64,000 nucleotides of DNA from Flavonifractor porci (lineage in GTDB: Bacteria; Bacillota; Clostridia; Oscillospirales; Oscillospiraceae). Made by a program: the position numbers and the translations under genes. Shown in pieces: positions 19,283-27,169 of this stretch. The DNA is taken from positions 1 through 64,000 of the forward strand of contig NZ_JBBHLB010000008.1 of NCBI RefSeq assembly GCF_037572415.1, written 5' to 3'. The notes under the pieces are model-generated. The model worked only from the letters and a program-made list of their open reading frames with translations, was not told where the DNA came from and did not search any database. The first letter of the stretch is position 1. Every line of letters starts with the position of its first letter.

Positions 19283-19900
19283 ATGAAACAACAAGATCGA
19301 GCCATACGTATGAAAAACCGAATTCACGCTATTGGCTATCAGGAGTTCGGGCAGAAAAATTATTCCGCAGTTTCTACAGATGAACTTTGTAAAAAAGGCG
19401 GGTTTTCAAAAGGCTCTTTATATCATTATTATAAAAGCAAAGATGAGCTATATTTGGCACTAGCAAAGGATTGTTTTCAACGCATCATTGACTATTTAAA
19501 ACAGAACCTGGATCAATCCCAGTCTGCCGAGGATATGGTGGTTCAGTATTTCCGCCATCGTATGGAGTATTTTTCAACCTACCCTGACCTACAGGCTCTG
19601 TATTATCAAATTATGACATCCCCACCTCTACATCTTGCGGATGAAGTTGCCAAGTTGAAAGCGCCATATATCTCTTATAATTGCAGCATCCTCGATCGGT
19701 ATATTCAGACACAGAAACTGCGACCCGGTATTAGTAAGCAGGAGGCATTGAACTTTTTCTTATTTTGCCAAGACTACGTAAATCGCTCTGTTCTGGCCAA
19801 ATATAGGGGTTCCGAGAATAATTATATCTGTGATGAGTTATGTGTTCATTGGATGAATATTTTCCTTTATGGCATATTAGACGCATCCCACCCAACGTAA
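19283..19900 (+). CDS. TetR/AcrR-family transcriptional regulator
   Basis: A 205-residue regulator. The N-terminal helix-turn-helix (about residues 8-55) contains the family pattern ending GFSKGSLYHYYKSKDEL; the C-terminal all-helical part would be the ligand and dimer domain. The ATG at 19283 has GAGG six to seven bases before it; an upstream in-frame ATG at 19247 lacks a ribosome site. It is more AT-rich than the surrounding genes, which may mean later arrival. It diverges from the SLH-GH20 gene across a 373-bp spacer containing both promoters and a palindrome of the size TetR proteins bind. It is therefore a candidate controller of the SLH glycosidases; this is inference. Confidence 0.88.
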   Translation: MKQQDRAIRMKNRIHAIGYQEFGQKNYSAVSTDELCKKGGFSKGSLYHYYKSKDELYLALAKDCFQRIIDYLKQNLDQSQSAEDMVVQYFRHRMEYFSTYPDLQALYYQIMTSPPLHLADEVAKLKAPYISYNCSILDRYIQTQKLRPGISKQEALNFFLFCQDYVNRSVLAKYRGSENNYICDELCVHWMNIFLYGILDASHPT

Positions 19901-19949
19901 GGCTGATAAAAAATGGCCACCATTACGATATTCATCACATATCTAATAT

Positions 19950-20190
19950 ACAAGGCTCTGTAAATATGGCTCTCTTTTGATGCAAAAATGGACAGATACG
20001 ATCCGCCCTGTTGATATGGATATAAGAGATGTTTGTTGCCCATTTGCTGTTGGGTCTGTCTGCATAAACCTTCCTGTTCAGAGGATTCTTGTATTTGCGG
20101 CCCTGATGTCCCATCTGCCTCCATTTCTTCTGCCGAATTTCAGACAGCAGATCGTACTTCTTTCCAATCCGTAGCAGCGTTTCTACATAG
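19950..20190 (-). pseudogene. Decayed IS3-family transposase (OrfB) fragment
   Basis: Read on the minus strand from 20189, the frame gives YVETLLRIGKKYDLL, then LLSEIRQKKWRQMG and NPLNRKVYADRPNSKWATN, followed by ISYIHI. This is the typical lead-in to the DDE integrase core of IS3/IS150 OrfB (LNR..ADRPN.KW.TDISYI). It then runs out of frame; the neighbouring frame continues QQGGSYLSIFAS, so there is at least one frameshift, and the catalytic remainder is gone. No terminal inverted repeats were recognised. The rest of the 19901-20262 gap holds only the hairpin at 20191-20235. Confidence 0.6.
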
Positions 20191-20235
20191 AAATACCCCC
20201 TGATGTAGTCTACTTTCCTACATCAGGGGGTATTT
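20191..20235. terminator. Strong bidirectional hairpin terminator
   Basis: Perfect 18-bp stem (20191-20208 and 20218-20235), GC-rich core with A/T-rich ends, nine-base loop. It lies between the TetR gene on the plus strand and the truncated amidohydrolase on the minus strand and can serve both. Confidence 0.8.
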
Positions 20236-20262
20236 TATCACTGTCTGTTTTACTGGTTCAGT

Positions 20263-20520
20263 TTATTGGGGGGGTGGGGCAACTCTCAGGGCTCCTTCAT
20301 GGCAGGGCGTCAAAATCCGCCCAGAAGGCGATCTTACCCGCTCCCCTGCCCCGGCATAGGTTGTAAAACCAGCTGCCCCGATCATAAAGTTGCAAATGGT
20401 ATGTTCCTTGAGAAAGGCCATCAGTCGGCACTTGGTCCACGTCTCCTGTCCGGACAACTCTGGATGGGCATGGAGTTCATGACTCAAAGCGACCGCCAAA
20501 TTGAGTTCTTTCTCGTTCAC
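20263..20520 (-). pseudogene. Truncated M20-family amidohydrolase
   Basis: An 85-codon frame whose first ~35 residues (HELHAHPELSGQE) match the N-terminus of M20D aminoacylase/amidohydrolases, enzymes normally near 390 residues. After about residue 55 the similarity fades and the zinc ligands and dimer domain are absent. The GTG start at 20520 overlaps the stop of the CNNM gene (GTGA), so the original gene was translationally coupled to it. The break lies beside the IS3 remnant, which suggests an insertion/deletion event. Confidence 0.65.
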
Positions 20521-21797
20521 TGGTCCTTCGCCTTTTCCTTTTTCTCCTCATCCGGCTGGTCAAGCACCTGCACCCGGATCTCCAGCACCCGCCGGTGATC
20601 CACCTTGATAACGGTGACGTCCAGGCCGTCGGAGGTGAAATGGTCCCCCTCCTCGGGGATACGGCCGATCTGCTCCATAACCCAGCCGGAGATGGTATTG
20701 GCATCACACTCGCCCTTGATGGAGAACAGGTCGAACAGATCGGTCAGGTCAGCTGAGCAGGAGATCAGGTAGCTGCCGTCCTCCTGCTTCTTGAACTCCT
20801 CTATGACCTCGTCGTGTTCGTCCCAGATCTCGCCCACCAGTTCTTCCACGATATCCTCCAGGGTCACCAGACCCTCCGTGCCGCCGTACTCATCCACCAC
20901 GATGACCATGTGAGCCTTCTCCCGCTGGAGGATACGCAGCAGCTCAGAGATCTTTGTGTTGCCGGTGGTATACAGCATGGGGCCGGTGATCGCCTTCACA
21001 TCGGTCTGGCCGCGGTAGCGGGCGGCGTGGAAATCTTTCTCATGGATCACACCAATAATATCATCAATGTCCTCGTGGTACACCGGCAGTCGGGAGTAGC
21101 CGCTTTCGGCGAAGGCCTGGGCAATCTCATCCATGGAGTCGGTGTCCTCCACCGCCACGATATCCACACGGGGAGTAAGGATCTCATCCACTTCCATATC
21201 GTTGAACTCGATGGCGGAACGGATGAGTTTGCTCTCATGCTGGTCCAGTCCACCCTCACTCTCGGCCTGATCCACCATGGTTACCAGTTCCTCTTCCGTG
21301 ATGCCGCTGTCGCCTTCCTTATGGAACACCTTGGACAACAGCTTTTTCAGCAGGCTGAACAGGAAATTCACCGGGGTGAGGATGACCATCAGGATACGCA
21401 TGATGGGAGCGGAGAACATAGCAAAGCTCTCCGGGTACTCCTTGGCCAGGCTCTTGGGGGAAACCTCGCCAAAAATGAGCACAACGATGGTGATAACCGC
21501 GGTGGAGATCACTGCGCCGTTCTGCAGCCGCAGGCCCTCAGTAAAAAACACGGTGGCCAGAGAGGAGGCAGACAGGTTGACAATATTGTTGCCCACCAGA
21601 ATGGTGGAGAGCAGGTTATCGTACTGGTCCACCAGCTTGAGCGTCATGGCTGCCCGGCGGTTACCGGCATCAGCCTTACTTTTCAGGCGGATGCGGTTGA
21701 GAGAGGTAAATGCAGTCTCCGTAGCGGAAAAGAAAGCGGAAAGCATCACCATGAAAATCAAAATCACGATCATGGTCAAACTCGAACTGTCAGGCAT
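20517..21797 (-). CDS. CNNM/CorC-type membrane protein (HlyC/CorC family)
   Basis: A 426-residue integral membrane protein of the family implicated in magnesium or cobalt transport. The DUF21 membrane region (about 1-165, three to four hydrophobic segments with NRIRLKSKADAGNRRA between them) is followed by a CBS pair (about 190-320, with DEYGGTEGLVTLEDI-type ending) and a CorC_HlyC C-terminal domain (about 335-415). I prefer the ATG at 21797. An in-frame TTG at 21842 would add 15 residues that lie in the structured leader. Neither start has an ideal ribosome site. The gene has its own promoter, is separate from the ribosomal operon and is followed by a coupled, truncated amidohydrolase. Confidence 0.85.
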   Translation of the reverse strand: MPDSSSLTMIVILIFMVMLSAFFSATETAFTSLNRIRLKSKADAGNRRAAMTLKLVDQYDNLLSTILVGNNIVNLSASSLATVFFTEGLRLQNGAVISTAVITIVVLIFGEVSPKSLAKEYPESFAMFSAPIMRILMVILTPVNFLFSLLKKLLSKVFHKEGDSGITEEELVTMVDQAESEGGLDQHESKLIRSAIEFNDMEVDEILTPRVDIVAVEDTDSMDEIAQAFAESGYSRLPVYHEDIDDIIGVIHEKDFHAARYRGQTDVKAITGPMLYTTGNTKISELLRILQREKAHMVIVVDEYGGTEGLVTLEDIVEELVGEIWDEHDEVIEEFKKQEDGSYLISCSADLTDLFDLFSIKGECDANTISGWVMEQIGRIPEEGDHFTSDGLDVTVIKVDHRRVLEIRVQVLDQPDEEKKEKAKDQ

Positions 21798-21828
21798 AGG
21801 AAAATCATCAACTCCAATGTTCAAAATG

Positions 21829-21889
21829 TGTGGAACGCGCAAAAGGACAACCCTATCCCCTGCTCAGGGTAAGGCTGTCCTGTTCCACA
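21829..21889 (-). promoter_or_regulatory. Nested-stem structured leader of the CNNM gene
   Basis: Three nested complementary pairs are visible: 21829-21836 with 21882-21889, 21844-21849 with 21876-21881, and 21850-21854 with 21866-21870. They sit in a leader of about 165 nt between the promoter and the start. The upstream part of the leader (about 21895-21950) has short motifs reminiscent of, but not matching, an M-box magnesium riboswitch. I do not assign a class. Confidence 0.45.
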
Positions 21890-21967
21890 TGGTCTGTTTT
21901 ACAGTTGTTACTGGGCGGAGGTTCGTCCACGAGGGCTCACCGTCTCCTTTATCGTTTATTGTTGCAT

Positions 21968-21996
21968 AGTATACCATAGCGTTCCACAAATTGCAA
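21968..21996 (-). promoter_or_regulatory. Promoter of the CNNM gene
   Basis: TTGCAA (21991-21996) and TATACT (21968-21973) on the minus strand are 17 bp apart, directly after the ribosomal-operon terminator. Confidence 0.7.
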
Positions 21997-22010
21997 GAAG
22001 CTGAGTACAG

Positions 22011-22045
22011 AAAAAGCGCCCTGCCTTTTGGCAGGGCGCTTTTTT
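22011..22045 (-). terminator. Terminator of the S10-spc-alpha supercluster
   Basis: A 15-bp GC-rich stem with TTTT loop and T-runs on both sides lies 9 bp beyond the rplQ stop, closing the ribosomal operon. Confidence 0.92.
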
Positions 22046-22053
22046 AGGTGAAA

Positions 22054-22395
22054 TTACACCAGCTGCACGATGGCCATCTCGGCGGCATCGCCGCGGCGGG
22101 GGCCGATCTTGACCACACGGGTGTAACCGCCGTTACGGCTGGCATACTTGGGGCCCAGCTCGTCGAAGGTCTTCTTGGCCACGTCCTCCTTGGTCAGGTA
22201 GGCCAGCGCCTTGCGGTAATTGGCCAGGTTGGGGTTCTTGGCCAGGGTGATCATCTTCTCGGCCATGGGAGCAACTTCCTTGGCACGGGCATAGGTGGTC
22301 TTGATCTGACCATTCTCCAGCAGATAGGTGGTCATGGCGCGCAGCATGGCGATGCGCTGATCAGTGGGCTTGCCCAGCTTACGGTTGTGAGACAT
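22054..22395 (-). CDS. rplQ: Large-subunit ribosomal protein L17
   Basis: A 113-residue bacterial L17 beginning MSHNRKLGKPTDQR, which lines the outer surface of the 50S subunit near the exit tunnel. The ATG at 22395 is nine bases after AGGAG; a TTG three codons upstream overlaps the ribosome site and is rejected. Last gene of the alpha segment, as in most Firmicutes. Confidence 0.97.
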   Translation of the reverse strand: MSHNRKLGKPTDQRIAMLRAMTTYLLENGQIKTTYARAKEVAPMAEKMITLAKNPNLANYRKALAYLTKEDVAKKTFDELGPKYASRNGGYTRVVKIGPRRGDAAEMAIVQLV

Positions 22396-22544
22396 GAAAT
22401 CCAACTCCTATCGGATGTTCGCCAAGGCGAACTCCACAATTTAAATTCGTCCGGGGGGGATATCATCCCCTGAAGAGAGCGCCTTGCGGCCTGCGGGTCC
22501 GGGAGGGGACGTTACGTGCCCCCGAGCCGCTCTCCTCACTGGCC

Positions 22545-23492
22545 TCAGTTTTCCTCGTCGGCCAGGCGCAGGCCCATCATGGCCAGCTTGTTGATAACCT
22601 CTTCCAGGGACTTACGGCCCAGGTTGCGCACCTTCATCATCTCGTCCTCGGTCTTGGAGATCAGATCCTCCACCGTGTTGATGTTGGCGCGCTTGAGGCA
22701 GTTGAAGGAACGGACGGACAGGTCCAGCTCCTCGATGGTCAGCTCCAGCACCTTATCCCGCTGGGCCTCAGCCTTCTCCACCACCGTGGACTTGGAGCCC
22801 ATGGTCTCAGAGAGATCGGTGAAGAGGACAAAGTGGTCGCACAGGATACGGGCGCCCAGGCTGACGGCGTCCCGGGCGGTGATGGTACCGTTGGTCCATA
22901 CCTCTAGGGTCAGCTTATCAAAGTCGGTCTGGTCGCCTACACGGGTAGGTTCCACCGTGTAATTGACCTTCCGCACCGGCGTGTAAATGGAGTCCACCGG
23001 GATCAGACCGATGATGGTCTGGGCCGGCTTATTCCGGTCGGCGGGGACATAGCCCCGGCCATGGGACAGGGTCAGCTCCATGTTGAGGCTGGCGTCCGGC
23101 CCCAGAGTGGCGATGTGAAGATCCGGATTGAGGATCTCCACCTCGCCGTCGGCCTTGATGTCGCCGGCAGTGACTTCGCACTCACCGCTGGCTTCAATAT
23201 AGACCGTTTTCACGCCCTCGGAGTGGAGCTTGGCAATGATGCTCTTCACATTGAGGACGATCTCGGTGACGTCCTCCTTCACTCCGGGAATGGTGGAAAA
23301 CTCGTGCTGCACGCCGGCGATCTTGATGGAGGTAACCGCCGTGCCGGGCAGGGACGAGAGCAGGATGCGGCGCAGGGAGTTACCCAGCGTGGTACCATAG
23401 CCACGCTCCAGGGGCTCCACGACATATTTGCCGTAGGAGCCGTCGCCGGGATTCTCCACACATTCGATGCGGGGCTTCTCGATTTCTACCAT
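22545..23492 (-). CDS. rpoA: RNA polymerase alpha subunit
   Basis: A 315-residue alpha subunit, the usual length. The N-terminal assembly domain (about 1-230) carries LGNSLRRILLSSLPG, which contacts beta and beta'. The C-terminal domain (about 250-315) with ELDLSVRSFNCLKRANI binds UP elements and activators. AAGGAGG is seven bases before the ATG. The 149-bp spacer to rplQ contains a GC-rich inverted repeat (gagagcg...cgctctc, about 22477-22533) that may process or tune the downstream message. Confidence 0.98.
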   Translation of the reverse strand: MVEIEKPRIECVENPGDGSYGKYVVEPLERGYGTTLGNSLRRILLSSLPGTAVTSIKIAGVQHEFSTIPGVKEDVTEIVLNVKSIIAKLHSEGVKTVYIEASGECEVTAGDIKADGEVEILNPDLHIATLGPDASLNMELTLSHGRGYVPADRNKPAQTIIGLIPVDSIYTPVRKVNYTVEPTRVGDQTDFDKLTLEVWTNGTITARDAVSLGARILCDHFVLFTDLSETMGSKSTVVEKAEAQRDKVLELTIEELDLSVRSFNCLKRANINTVEDLISKTEDEMMKVRNLGRKSLEEVINKLAMMGLRLADEEN

Positions 23493-23571
23493 GTGTTACC
23501 CTCCTTTTCGCGGCGGCGGACTCTGTCCGCCGCCTTATACAGCTCACCAATAATCGAGGGTACAAGCACGA

Positions 23572-24201
23572 TTACTTGGAGTACAGCTCGACGATGAGGT
23601 GCTCCTCGATGGGCAGATCCACGTCCTCGCGGGCGGGGAGCGCAACCATCTTGGCCACCAGGTTGTTCTGGTCAAAGTCCAGCCACTTGGGGGCGGGACG
23701 GGAGCCGTTGGCCTCCAGAGAAGCCTTGAACTTCTCCTTGCTCCGGCTGGTTTCCTTCAGAGCGATCACTTCGCCGGGCTTGACCAGGTAGGAGGGGATG
23801 TCCACGCGGTGACCGTTGATGGTGAAGTGGCCGTGACGGACCAGCTGACGAGCCTCAGGACGGCTCATGGCGAAGCCCAGACGATAGATCACGTTGTCCA
23901 GGCGGGTCTCCAGGATGGACAGCAGATTGTCACCGGTCACGCCCTTGCGGGCGGCGGCCATCTCGTAATACTTGCGGAACTGGCTCTCCAGCACGCCGTA
24001 GTAACGGCGGGCCTTCTGCTTCTCACGCAGCTGCATACCATACTCGGACAGCTTCTTGCTGCGGCCCTGGTTGTGCATACCAGGGGCAAAGGGACGGCGC
24101 TCCATGGCGCACTTGTCGGTGTAGCAGCGGTCGCCCTTCAGGAAGAGCTTCTGGCCCTCTCTGCGGCACTGGCGGCAGACTGCTCCGGTATATCTAGCCA
24201 T
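23572..24201 (-). CDS. rpsD: Small-subunit ribosomal protein S4, zinc-binding form
   Basis: A 209-residue S4 that nucleates assembly of the 16S 5' domain. The N-terminus has CRQCRREG and CYTDKCAM, so all four cysteines of the zinc-binding (C+) variant are present. The S4 RNA-binding domain lies near residues 100-165 (RLDNVIYRLGFAMSR). It sits between rpsK and rpoA, the standard alpha-operon place; in other bacteria S4 represses this operon. Confidence 0.97.
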   Translation of the reverse strand: MARYTGAVCRQCRREGQKLFLKGDRCYTDKCAMERRPFAPGMHNQGRSKKLSEYGMQLREKQKARRYYGVLESQFRKYYEMAAARKGVTGDNLLSILETRLDNVIYRLGFAMSRPEARQLVRHGHFTINGHRVDIPSYLVKPGEVIALKETSRSKEKFKASLEANGSRPAPKWLDFDQNNLVAKMVALPAREDVDLPIEEHLIVELYSK

Positions 24202-24221
24202 AATTCGTACTCCTCCTTCTC

Positions 24222-24623
24222 TTACACGCGGCGGCGCTTAGGCGGACGGCAGCCGTTGTGGGGAATGGGGGTCACGTCCTTGATCAGGGTGACCTCCAGG
24301 CCCACGGCCTGCAGGGCGCGGATGGCAGCCTCACGGCCGGCGCCGGGGCCCTTCACGTACACCTCCACGGTCTTCAGGCCGTGCTCCATGGCAGCCTTGG
24401 CGGCGGTCTCGGCAGCGGTCTGAGCGGCGAAGGGGGTGGACTTGCGGGAGCCGCGGAAGCCCAGACCGCCGGAAGAGGCCCAGGACAGGGCGTTGCCCCC
24501 CATATCGGTCACGGTGACCATGGTGTTGTTGAAGGAAGAGCGGATATGCACCTGGCCCTTTTCAACGTTCTTGCGCTCGCGGCGCTTACGGATAACTTTC
24601 TTACCCTTGGTAGCGGTAGCCAT
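24222..24623 (-). CDS. rpsK: Small-subunit ribosomal protein S11
   Basis: A 133-residue S11 of the 30S platform. The basic N-terminal tail (KGKKVIRKRRERKN) and the conserved core IRSSFNNTMVTVTD and GFRGSRKSTPFAAQ are intact, and the C-terminus ends NGCRPPKRRRV. It is separated from rpsM by 15 bp with a GGAGGGA ribosome site. Confidence 0.97.
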   Translation of the reverse strand: MATATKGKKVIRKRRERKNVEKGQVHIRSSFNNTMVTVTDMGGNALSWASSGGLGFRGSRKSTPFAAQTAAETAAKAAMEHGLKTVEVYVKGPGAGREAAIRALQAVGLEVTLIKDVTPIPHNGCRPPKRRRV

Positions 24624-24638
24624 GTGTTTCTCCCTCCC

Positions 24639-25007
24639 TTACTTCTTCTTGTTAGCGACGGTGCGCTTGGGACCCTTGCGGGTACGAGCGTTGGTCTTGG
24701 AACGCTGACCGCGGACGGGCAGGCCCTTGCGGTGACGCAGGCCGCGGTAGCAGCCGATCTCGGTGAGACGCTTGATGTCCATCGCCACATCACGACGGAG
24801 GTCGCCCTCCACAGTGTAGCTGTGGCTGATGATCTCGCGCAGCTTGGCCTCATCGGCCTCAGTCAGATCCTTCACGCGGGTGTCGGGGTTGATACCGGCC
24901 TCAGCCAGGATCTTGTTGGCGCTGGTGCGCCCGATACCAAAGATATAGGTAAGGCCGATCTCGACCCGCTTATCCTTGGGCAAATCAATGCCAGCAATAC
25001 GTGCCAT
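24639..25007 (-). CDS. rpsM: Small-subunit ribosomal protein S13
   Basis: A 122-residue S13 of the 30S head that contacts the P-site tRNA and L5. It begins MARIAGIDLPKDKRVEIGLT and has the RGLRHRKGLPVRGQRSKTNA motif followed by a Lys-rich tail ending NKKK. It opens the alpha block after rpmJ. Confidence 0.97.
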   Translation of the reverse strand: MARIAGIDLPKDKRVEIGLTYIFGIGRTSANKILAEAGINPDTRVKDLTEADEAKLREIISHSYTVEGDLRRDVAMDIKRLTEIGCYRGLRHRKGLPVRGQRSKTNARTRKGPKRTVANKKK

Positions 25008-25026
25008 ACTGTTTCAGCACCTCCTA

Positions 25027-25140
25027 TTAACCTTGTCTCTGCTTATGCTTGGGGTTTTCGCAAATAACCATGACCTTGCCCTTGCGCTTGATGATCTTGC
25101 ACTTCTCGCACATGGGCTTCACGGACGGTCTAACTTTCAT
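25027..25140 (-). CDS. rpmJ: Large-subunit ribosomal protein L36
   Basis: A 37-residue protein (MKVRPSVKPMCEKCK...) with the CxxC...C...H zinc pattern of the classical zinc-binding L36: two cysteines in CEKCK, one in VICENPKHKQRQG and its histidine. The ATG at 25140 has AGGAGG eight bases upstream. It lies between infA and rpsM as usual. The 114-bp spacer to infA holds no other gene. Confidence 0.96.
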   Translation of the reverse strand: MKVRPSVKPMCEKCKIIKRKGKVMVICENPKHKQRQG

Positions 25141-25254
25141 GTCATTAACCTCCTGTAGAGCCTGATGGCCCCGGTACGGCGGAGGCAAGGCCCCGCTGAC
25201 CCGCACCGGTCATTGATAGGGTTGGCAGGCCTGAGCCCGCCGGAATGAGCCGGA

Positions 25255-25473
25255 TTACTTGCTTCGCCAAGTGATCCGGCCCCGGGTTACGTCGTAGGGG
25301 GACATCTGGACAGTCACCTTATCGCCGGGCAGAATACGGATGAAGTTCATCCGCAGCTTGCCGGAGATGTGGGCCAGAATGATGTGGCCATTTCCGATGT
25401 CCACTTTGAAAGTGGTATTGGGAAGGGACTCGGTGACGACGCCCTCCACTTCGATCATATCGTCTTTTGCCAA
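25255..25473 (-). CDS. infA: Translation initiation factor IF-1
   Basis: A 72-residue OB-fold factor that binds the 30S A-site during initiation. Translation probably starts at TTG (25473), giving MAKDDMIEVEGVV, the family's usual N-terminus and length. AAGGAGG lies ten bases before it, and the ATG five codons later would remove conserved residues. The core HISGKLRMNFIRILPGD is intact. Confidence 0.95.
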   Translation of the reverse strand: MAKDDMIEVEGVVTESLPNTTFKVDIGNGHIILAHISGKLRMNFIRILPGDKVTVQMSPYDVTRGRITWRSK

Positions 25474-25477
25474 AGCG

Positions 25478-25756
25478 TCATACCCTCCTTGACTCCTCAG
25501 CTCGGAAAGCGGCCAGCGCCCTCCGCACCTCTCGGTTTGTGATGGGTTCCCCTGTTTGGATCTTCTCCAGAACGGGGTGTTGGAAGTCCCCGGCGTCCAC
25601 TGTGTGTACGGCTTTCTTTCGCTTGGGGGACTCTGCCTTTCGCCGTCTGCCGTCGCAGAGCAGCAGATAGGGGCCGTCTTGATCCAATACGCAGAACAGC
25701 TGCCCCTTGTCATGCCCTGCCAGTGAGCGGACGATCCGCGGATACTCCGCCGCCAT
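25478..25756 (-). CDS. KOW-domain RNA-binding protein
   Basis: A 92-residue protein of the small L14e/KOW-like family often found between map and infA in Clostridia. The N-terminal part (VRSLAGHDKGQLFCVLD) is the KOW-type beta motif, followed by a basic stretch RRRKAESPKRKKAV. GGAGG is seven bases before the ATG, overlapping the map stop, and its own end overlaps the infA ribosome site, so coupling is likely. A role in ribosome assembly or translation is inferred from family and place only. Confidence 0.8.
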   Translation of the reverse strand: MAAEYPRIVRSLAGHDKGQLFCVLDQDGPYLLLCDGRRRKAESPKRKKAVHTVDAGDFQHPVLEKIQTGEPITNREVRRALAAFRAEESRRV

Positions 25757-25758
25757 AC

Positions 25759-26517
25759 TCAGTCCTCCGCCACGGTGAGCACTTCAGGCTCTCCATCGGT
25801 GATGAGAATGGTGTTTTCATAGTGGGCGGTCATGCTGCCGTCGGCGGACACGGTGGTCCAGCCGTCTTTCAGCACCTTCACCCGCCAGTCGCCGGCGCAC
25901 ACCATGGGTTCCACCGCGATGGTCATACCCGACTGGAGCCGGGGACCATGTCCGGCAGGTCCGTAGTTGGGCACCTCCGGAGCCTCGTGGAGCTTGGCGC
26001 CCACACCGTGGCCCACAAAGTCCCGCACCACGGAGAAGCCATTGGCTTCCACATACTGCTGGACGGCATGGGAGATGTCGTACACCCGCTTGCCCGGCCG
26101 GGCCAGACGGATCCCCTCCCAGAAGCTCTGCTCGGTGACCCGAATGAGCCGCATCGCCTCGTCGCTCACCTCGCCGCAGGGGAAGGTGGCGGCACAGTCG
26201 CCGTGAAAACCGTCAAGATAGGCGCCTACGTCAATGGAGACGATGTCGCCCTCCTGCAGCTTCCGGGGACCGGGAATTCCGTGGATGACCTGCTCATTGA
26301 TGGAAATGCAGGCGGAGCCGGAAAAGCCGCCGTATCCCAAAAAAGAGGGCTTGGCTCCGTGACTTTCAATAAATTTGCGGACCGCGGTGTCGATCTCATG
26401 GGTGGTGACGCCGGGCCGCACCATGGAACCGGCCAGCGCCCGGGCCTGGGCGGTCAGCCGCCCGGCCCGGCGCATCAGCTCGATTTCACGGGGAGATTTC
26501 AGTGAGATCATTTCCAT
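25759..26517 (-). CDS. map: Methionine aminopeptidase type I
   Basis: A 252-residue metalloprotease that removes N-terminal Met from new proteins. The metal-ligand landscape of the pita-bread fold is seen in SIDVGAYLDGFHGD (Asp pair), GHGVG (His), VEPMV (Glu) and a final Glu near YENTIL. It lacks the N-terminal SH3-zinc extension, as expected for type Ia. The start could be 26517 or the ATG two codons in; both have weak ribosome sites. It follows adk by six bases. Confidence 0.95.
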   Translation of the reverse strand: MEMISLKSPREIELMRRAGRLTAQARALAGSMVRPGVTTHEIDTAVRKFIESHGAKPSFLGYGGFSGSACISINEQVIHGIPGPRKLQEGDIVSIDVGAYLDGFHGDCAATFPCGEVSDEAMRLIRVTEQSFWEGIRLARPGKRVYDISHAVQQYVEANGFSVVRDFVGHGVGAKLHEAPEVPNYGPAGHGPRLQSGMTIAVEPMVCAGDWRVKVLKDGWTTVSADGSMTAHYENTILITDGEPEVLTVAED

Positions 26518-26523
26518 CTCAAA

Positions 26524-27156
26524 TCACTTCCCCAGCAGTTCCATGATCTCTTCGTTGGTCTCCTCGATCCCGCCCAGGTCAGGCACGCTCATCAGCACGC
26601 CGTGCGCCTGGTAGTAGTCCTTGAGGGGCTCGGTCTCGTTGTGGTAGACCTCCAGGCGGTGCTTAACCGTCTCAGGCAGATCGTCCTTACGCTGCTCCAG
26701 TTCGCCGCCGCACTTGTCGCAGACACCCTCCTGCTTGGGAGGGGCGGCCACAATGTGGTAGGTGGCGCCGCAGGTGTGGCAGGTCCGGCGGCCCGTCATG
26801 CGGGCCTCGATGACGCTGTCAGCGATCTCCAGGGAAAGCACCGCATCAAAGTGGATGCCGTGGGCATCCAGAGCCTCGGCCTGAGCGATGGTGCGGGGCA
26901 CGCCGTCCAGAATGAAGCCATTGGCGCAATCGCTCTCGGCCAGCCGCTCCTGGATGATGCCGATGATAACTTCATCGGGAACCAGCTTGCCGGCGTCCAT
27001 ATAGCTCTTGGCCTCCAGCCCGATGGGGGTGCCGGCCTTGACGGCGGCCCGGAGGATGTTACCGGTGGAGATGGTGGGGATGCCCAGCTTCTTGCTGATA
27101 ATCTCAGCCTGGGTACCCTTTCCGGCGCCGGGGGCGCCCAGAAGAATGATTTTCAT
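26524..27156 (-). CDS. adk: Adenylate kinase
   Basis: A 210-residue kinase interconverting AMP, ATP and ADP. The P-loop GAPGAGKGTQA lies at residues 7-17. A long LID domain (about 125-163) carries two CxxC pairs (CHTCGATYH and CDKCGG), the zinc-binding form common in Gram-positives. The usual DGFPRT motif reads DGVPRT here, a conservative oddity at an otherwise invariant Phe. It lies between secY and map, as in other Firmicutes. Confidence 0.96.
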   Translation of the reverse strand: MKIILLGAPGAGKGTQAEIISKKLGIPTISTGNILRAAVKAGTPIGLEAKSYMDAGKLVPDEVIIGIIQERLAESDCANGFILDGVPRTIAQAEALDAHGIHFDAVLSLEIADSVIEARMTGRRTCHTCGATYHIVAAPPKQEGVCDKCGGELEQRKDDLPETVKHRLEVYHNETEPLKDYYQAHGVLMSVPDLGGIEETNEEIMELLGK

Positions 27157-27169
27157 TTTCCTTCGCCCC

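Noticed and set aside
21829..21960. M-box magnesium riboswitch before the CNNM gene
   Set aside because: Short similarities exist, but the conserved 3' segment and overall fold are not recognisable; kept as an unclassified structured leader.
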